A stretch of 64,000 nt of DNA. Source: an uncultured Caldimonas sp. Lineage in GTDB: Bacteria; Pseudomonadota; Gammaproteobacteria; Burkholderiales; Burkholderiaceae. Position numbers and translations under genes: made by a program. Where the stretch lies: contig NZ_CAMLJQ010000015.1 of assembly GCF_946480305.1 (NCBI RefSeq), forward strand, positions 1-64,000. Reading direction: 5' to 3'. Below, piece after piece: positions 61,676 to 64,000 of the stretch (its first letter is position 1; every line of letters begins with the position of its first letter). Under the pieces are notes generated by a model, which saw nothing but the letters and a program-made list of their open reading frames with translations, did no database searches and was not told where the DNA came from.

Positions 61676-62337
61676 TCGGAGCGGGTGCGCAGCACGAAGT
61701 CCCGGGTGATGCTGCCATTGAGGCCGGAACCGGGTGCCATCGTCAAGACGACGCGGATCCCTTCCGGCAGCCGCTGCTTGCTGCCGGCGGCCGGTCTCGG
61801 ATTCTGCGCGCTGCCGCCGGGCGTGGCCACGTCGCCGGTCGACTGCGGGTTGCTCCAGGCGTTGTTGCGCCAGTAGTACACCTGCCATTGCGCCACGCCG
61901 GGCAGCGCCCGCACGGTGCCGGCCTCGTTGCCGAGGAACTGGTAGGAGCTCATCCAGAGCTCGAGCAGGTCGGCCTGCCGGACCACCGGGCGCGAGGCCC
62001 AGCGCTGCCAGATGCCGTCGCGCAGCGACCACACCACCAGTTGCACGCCCGCATCCGTGCGACGCGTCATGCGCAGCGAGGCGCCGTCGAAGGTGGGCAT
62101 GCCATCGATGACGCCGGTGTCGTGCAGCGTGGAGACGTCGGCGTCCCATTGCGCCAGCACGGTGTTCAGCCGCAGCACCGCGTCGAGCCGCTGCTCGCTG
62201 ATCTGCTTGGTGCGCACGATGCCGTCGATGCCTTGCCACGCCATGCCGGCGAGCACGGCGAGGATGGTGATGGTCACCAGCACCTCGATCAGCGTGAAGC
62301 CGCGCACACGTGCTGCCGGAGCAGGAGGGCATCGCAT
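61672..62337 (-). CDS. gspJ: Type II secretion system minor pseudopilin GspJ
   Basis: A 221-residue protein. The N-methylation site is VRGFTLIEVLVTITILAVLA, preceded by a 13-residue leader, so the start at ATG 62337 is preferred over the longer frame. The body has GVQLVVWSLRDGIWQRWAS typical of GspJ. It joins GspI and GspK at the pseudopilus tip. It overlaps gspK by four bases. Confidence 0.93.
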   Translation of the reverse strand: MRCPPAPAARVRGFTLIEVLVTITILAVLAGMAWQGIDGIVRTKQISEQRLDAVLRLNTVLAQWDADVSTLHDTGVIDGMPTFDGASLRMTRRTDAGVQLVVWSLRDGIWQRWASRPVVRQADLLELWMSSYQFLGNEAGTVRALPGVAQWQVYYWRNNAWSNPQSTGDVATPGGSAQNPRPAAGSKQRLPEGIRVVLTMAPGSGLNGSITRDFVLRTRSE

Positions 62338-62339
62338 CG

Positions 62340-62708
62340 TCAGCGCCTCGGCACGATGGTGGACAGCACCAGCAGCGGCTCGCCCGTTTCGGTGGCGATG
62401 CGGGCGTCGACGCGGCGGAAGTTCGGGTTGGGCGTGGGCCGCACCACCATCTGCCCGGCGTACGAGCGGCCGCCCTGTTCGCAACCGAAGCTTGCGTCAC
62501 CCACTGCCGGGAACTGGCGCGCGAGCACCAATGCGCTCAGCTGGTTCTCGGCGCACCACTGCGCGGCCATCATGTCGGACAGCCGCTCGGCGTTGCGCGT
62601 CAACGCCCCGCCGGCCTTGATGCCGGCCGCGAGCGCGATACCGACGATGCTCAGCGCCACCAGCACCTCGATCAGCGTGAAGCCGCGTGCGGCTGCGTCA
62701 CGGGCCAC
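62340..62708 (-). CDS. gspI: Type II secretion system minor pseudopilin GspI
   Basis: A 122-residue protein beginning at GTG 62708. The processing site ARGFTLIEVLVALSIVGIAL is standard, and WCAENQLSALVLARQFPAVG is the conserved helix region that contacts GspJ. It is two bases upstream of gspJ and overlaps gspH by 11 bases. It initiates tip assembly. Confidence 0.93.
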   Translation of the reverse strand: MARDAAARGFTLIEVLVALSIVGIALAAGIKAGGALTRNAERLSDMMAAQWCAENQLSALVLARQFPAVGDASFGCEQGGRSYAGQMVVRPTPNPNFRRVDARIATETGEPLLVLSTIVPRR

Positions 62709-63150
62709 GGGGCACCTCGCCGGATATCGCGAACGGCATCAGCCCGTCGGTCGCGAGCGTGATGCGGCGGTCGTTCAGCGACAGCGTGAGCCGCTGGGCG
62801 CCGATGATGGGATCGGGGCCGAGCACGATCGCCGGTGCGCCGACGATGTCGGCCCGCACCTCGGGGTTGAGCCACTGCGTGGGCAGGTCGATCGAGTCGG
62901 GCAGGCCGACGAAGCGGAAGCCTTGGCCCTCGGAGTTGTCTTGTATGCGAGCCGGTTGCCACATCACGTTGAGCCCGGCGGCACGTGCTTCGGCACGCGC
63001 GGCTTCCAGCAGCGCGGCCAGCCGCTCCGCTTCGCGTTCGAGTTGGGTGGCTGCGGGGTCGCGGATCGCCAGCGTCACGGAGCTGACCGCAATGGCCATC
63101 AGCGCCAGCACGATGAGCAGCTCCAGCAGCGTGAAACCGCGCTGGCGCAT
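62698..63150 (-). CDS. gspH: Type II secretion system minor pseudopilin GspH
   Basis: A 150-residue protein. The site RQRGFTLLELLIVLALMAIA follows a short leader from ATG 63150. The GspH-specific ATQLEREAERLAALLEAARA and the C-terminal AQRLTLSLNDRRITLATDG are recognisable. It joins the tip complex to the major pilin. It lies 13 bases from gspG. Confidence 0.92.
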   Translation of the reverse strand: MRQRGFTLLELLIVLALMAIAVSSVTLAIRDPAATQLEREAERLAALLEAARAEARAAGLNVMWQPARIQDNSEGQGFRFVGLPDSIDLPTQWLNPEVRADIVGAPAIVLGPDPIIGAQRLTLSLNDRRITLATDGLMPFAISGEVPRGP

Positions 63151-63163
63151 GGCCGGGCGCGGC

Positions 63164-63613
63164 TTATTGCCAGGAGCCGACGTCGGCGTTGTTGCCTTCA
63201 CCACCGGTCTGCCCGTCGGCGCCGTAGCTGAACACATCGACTTCGCCCTTCACGCCGGGGTTCACATACTGATAGGCACGGCCCCAGGGGTCGTTGGGGA
63301 GCTTGTCGAGATAGGGCTTCCAGTTCGGCGGGATGGGGCCGGAGGTCGGTTTTGCGGTCAGTGCCTGCAGGCCTTGCTCCGCGGTCGGGAAGCGCTGGTT
63401 GTCGAGCTTGTAGAGCTTGAGCGCCTGCATCAGGTTGTTGACGTCGGTGCGGGCGGCGGTCACGCGGGCGTCGTCGGCGCGGTTCAACACGTTGGGCACG
63501 ATCAATGCGCCGAGGATGCCGATGATGACCAGCACCACCATCAGTTCGATCAGGGTGAAGCCGCGCGCCAGTTGCGCGCCGGCGGCTCGAAAGCGGTAGG
63601 TCGGGCGGGTCAT
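63164..63613 (-). CDS. gspG: Type II secretion system major pseudopilin GspG
   Basis: A 149-residue protein. The leader up to ARGFTLIELMVVLVIIGILG gives the standard prepilin cleavage site with Glu at +5. The calcium-site loop region DPWGRAYQYVNPGVKGEVDV and terminal YGADGQTGGEGNNADVGSW are the defining GspG motifs. It is the first gene of the leftward operon and the main pseudopilus subunit. Prepilin peptidase GspO/PilD is not in the window. Confidence 0.95.
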   Translation of the reverse strand: MTRPTYRFRAAGAQLARGFTLIELMVVLVIIGILGALIVPNVLNRADDARVTAARTDVNNLMQALKLYKLDNQRFPTAEQGLQALTAKPTSGPIPPNWKPYLDKLPNDPWGRAYQYVNPGVKGEVDVFSYGADGQTGGEGNNADVGSWQ

Positions 63614-63742
63614 GGTGGGTCGTTGCACAAATAGGGTCATGAATTGAGCCGCCACCCGGGGGAATCACCCGGCAATTGAAACAGCGCCAACAGAGCGCGC
63701 GAGGCGGGCCGGAAAAAAGTGGCCTTGAATCATAATCGCCCG

Positions 63743-64000
63743 ATGCTTTCGCGACTGCTTGCATTTGTGCTGTGGGCCCTGGCCGCCGGCGGCCTGGTGT
63801 TCTGGGCCCTGCGCCTGTCGGCCGAGCCGTTGCCGGTGCCACCCCAGGCCATGCCCGTCGTCGGGCAGGTCGGCAGCCCGGGCGCTGTGGTGCGCATGTT
63901 GGGTGGAGGGCGTGTGCCGGCAGAGCAGGTCGCGGCCGCTCCGCCGCCGGAAAGCACGCGCTTCCGCCTGATCGGCGTGATGGCGCCTCGCGAGGGCAGC
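63743..64000 (+). CDS. gspC: Type II secretion system protein GspC, N-terminal part (3' end outside window)
   Basis: The first 86 residues are visible. A short cytoplasmic start and one membrane helix (LLAFVLWALAAGGLVFWALR) lead to a Pro/Val-rich periplasmic linker and the beginning of the homology region (FRLIGVMAPREGS), which in GspC contacts the secretin N0 domain. The frame runs to the window end. It is divergent from gspG, 129 bp apart. CATAAT at 63731-63736 lies only six bases before the ATG, so a near-leaderless transcript is possible. Confidence 0.85.
   Translation, partial: MLSRLLAFVLWALAAGGLVFWALRLSAEPLPVPPQAMPVVGQVGSPGAVVRMLGGGRVPAEQVAAAPPPESTRFRLIGVMAPREGS

Overview
The window is a compact, high-GC chromosomal segment from a betaproteobacterium of the order Burkholderiales, probably in the Leptothrix/Rubrivivax/Caldimonas neighbourhood (inference). 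The evidence is the gene order: the end of the S10-spc-alpha ribosomal block with infA between secY and rpmJ; the run rplM-rpsI, argC, DUF6776, bactofilin, erpA, anmK, M23, tyrS, dtd; a Bug-family tricarboxylate-binding protein; a PEP-CTERM protein; a LIV-type ABC transporter carrying a FadD-like and a PaaK-like ligase; and a type II secretion locus with a divergent gspC. No phage, integrase, transposase, CRISPR array or plasmid genes were seen. Almost all of it is core or conserved accessory chromosome.

Layout. 1-6080: ribosomal proteins, SecY, IF-1 and RNA polymerase alpha, all rightward, ending in a terminator; a 75-bp palindromic repeat sits between rpoA and rplQ. 6144-10132: NodI/NodJ-type ABC exporter, CutA and DsbD, packed with overlaps. 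10207-10356: initiator tRNA with its own terminator. 10419-10972: a 64-residue unknown protein on the minus strand and an orphan plus-strand promoter/terminator pair that I read as a candidate small RNA of about 100 nt. 10973-14441: a MarR regulator divergent from a three-gene operon (Kef-type antiporter, YbdK-type glutamate-cysteine ligase, GloA2-type VOC protein), a plausible thiol/electrophile-stress module. 14687-19535: pullulanase lipoprotein, then a polar amino acid binding lipoprotein and permease with no ATPase beside them. 19600-21585: htpG behind a textbook sigma-32 promoter. 21613-25056: leftward genes for a PEP-CTERM protein with a structured leader, SrkA kinase, a DUF2726 protein and a GNAT acetyltransferase.

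25135-34406: rplM-rpsI with promoter and long leader, argC, DUF6776, bactofilin, erpA, then leftward anmK and an M23 peptidase, then tyrS, a CDF metal transporter and dtd. 34476-36667: Bug binding protein (leftward), a periplasmic rhodanese-like protein lacking the catalytic cysteine, and a small cupin. 36658-45476: a leftward eight-gene operon (FadD-like acyl-CoA ligase, livG, livH, livM, binding protein, livF, a 95-residue unknown, PaaK-like protein), facing a Crp/Fnr regulator across a perfect 18-bp palindrome that lies at -41.5 relative to the best promoter for the operon. 46446-52866: membrane M48 protease, HD-GYP protein, cytosolic 5'-nucleotidase, lipoprotein and an AAA ATPase. 53037-64000: the type II secretion operon gspG-H-I-J-K-L-M-N-D-E-F on the minus strand with gspC divergent and cut by the window end.

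How it fits together: the type II machinery and the pullulanase lipoprotein are a classical secretion/substrate pair. The LIV cluster couples uptake of a carboxylic acid with CoA activation. AnmK and the M23 peptidase both concern the cell wall, and the bactofilin is a cytoskeletal protein that in other bacteria works with it. The most interesting unexplained signals are the class II operator at 45551-45568, the candidate small RNA at 10862-10960, the MarR/Kef/YbdK/GloA2 module, the PaaK-like protein with a degenerate nucleotide loop, and the repeat element lodged inside the alpha operon.
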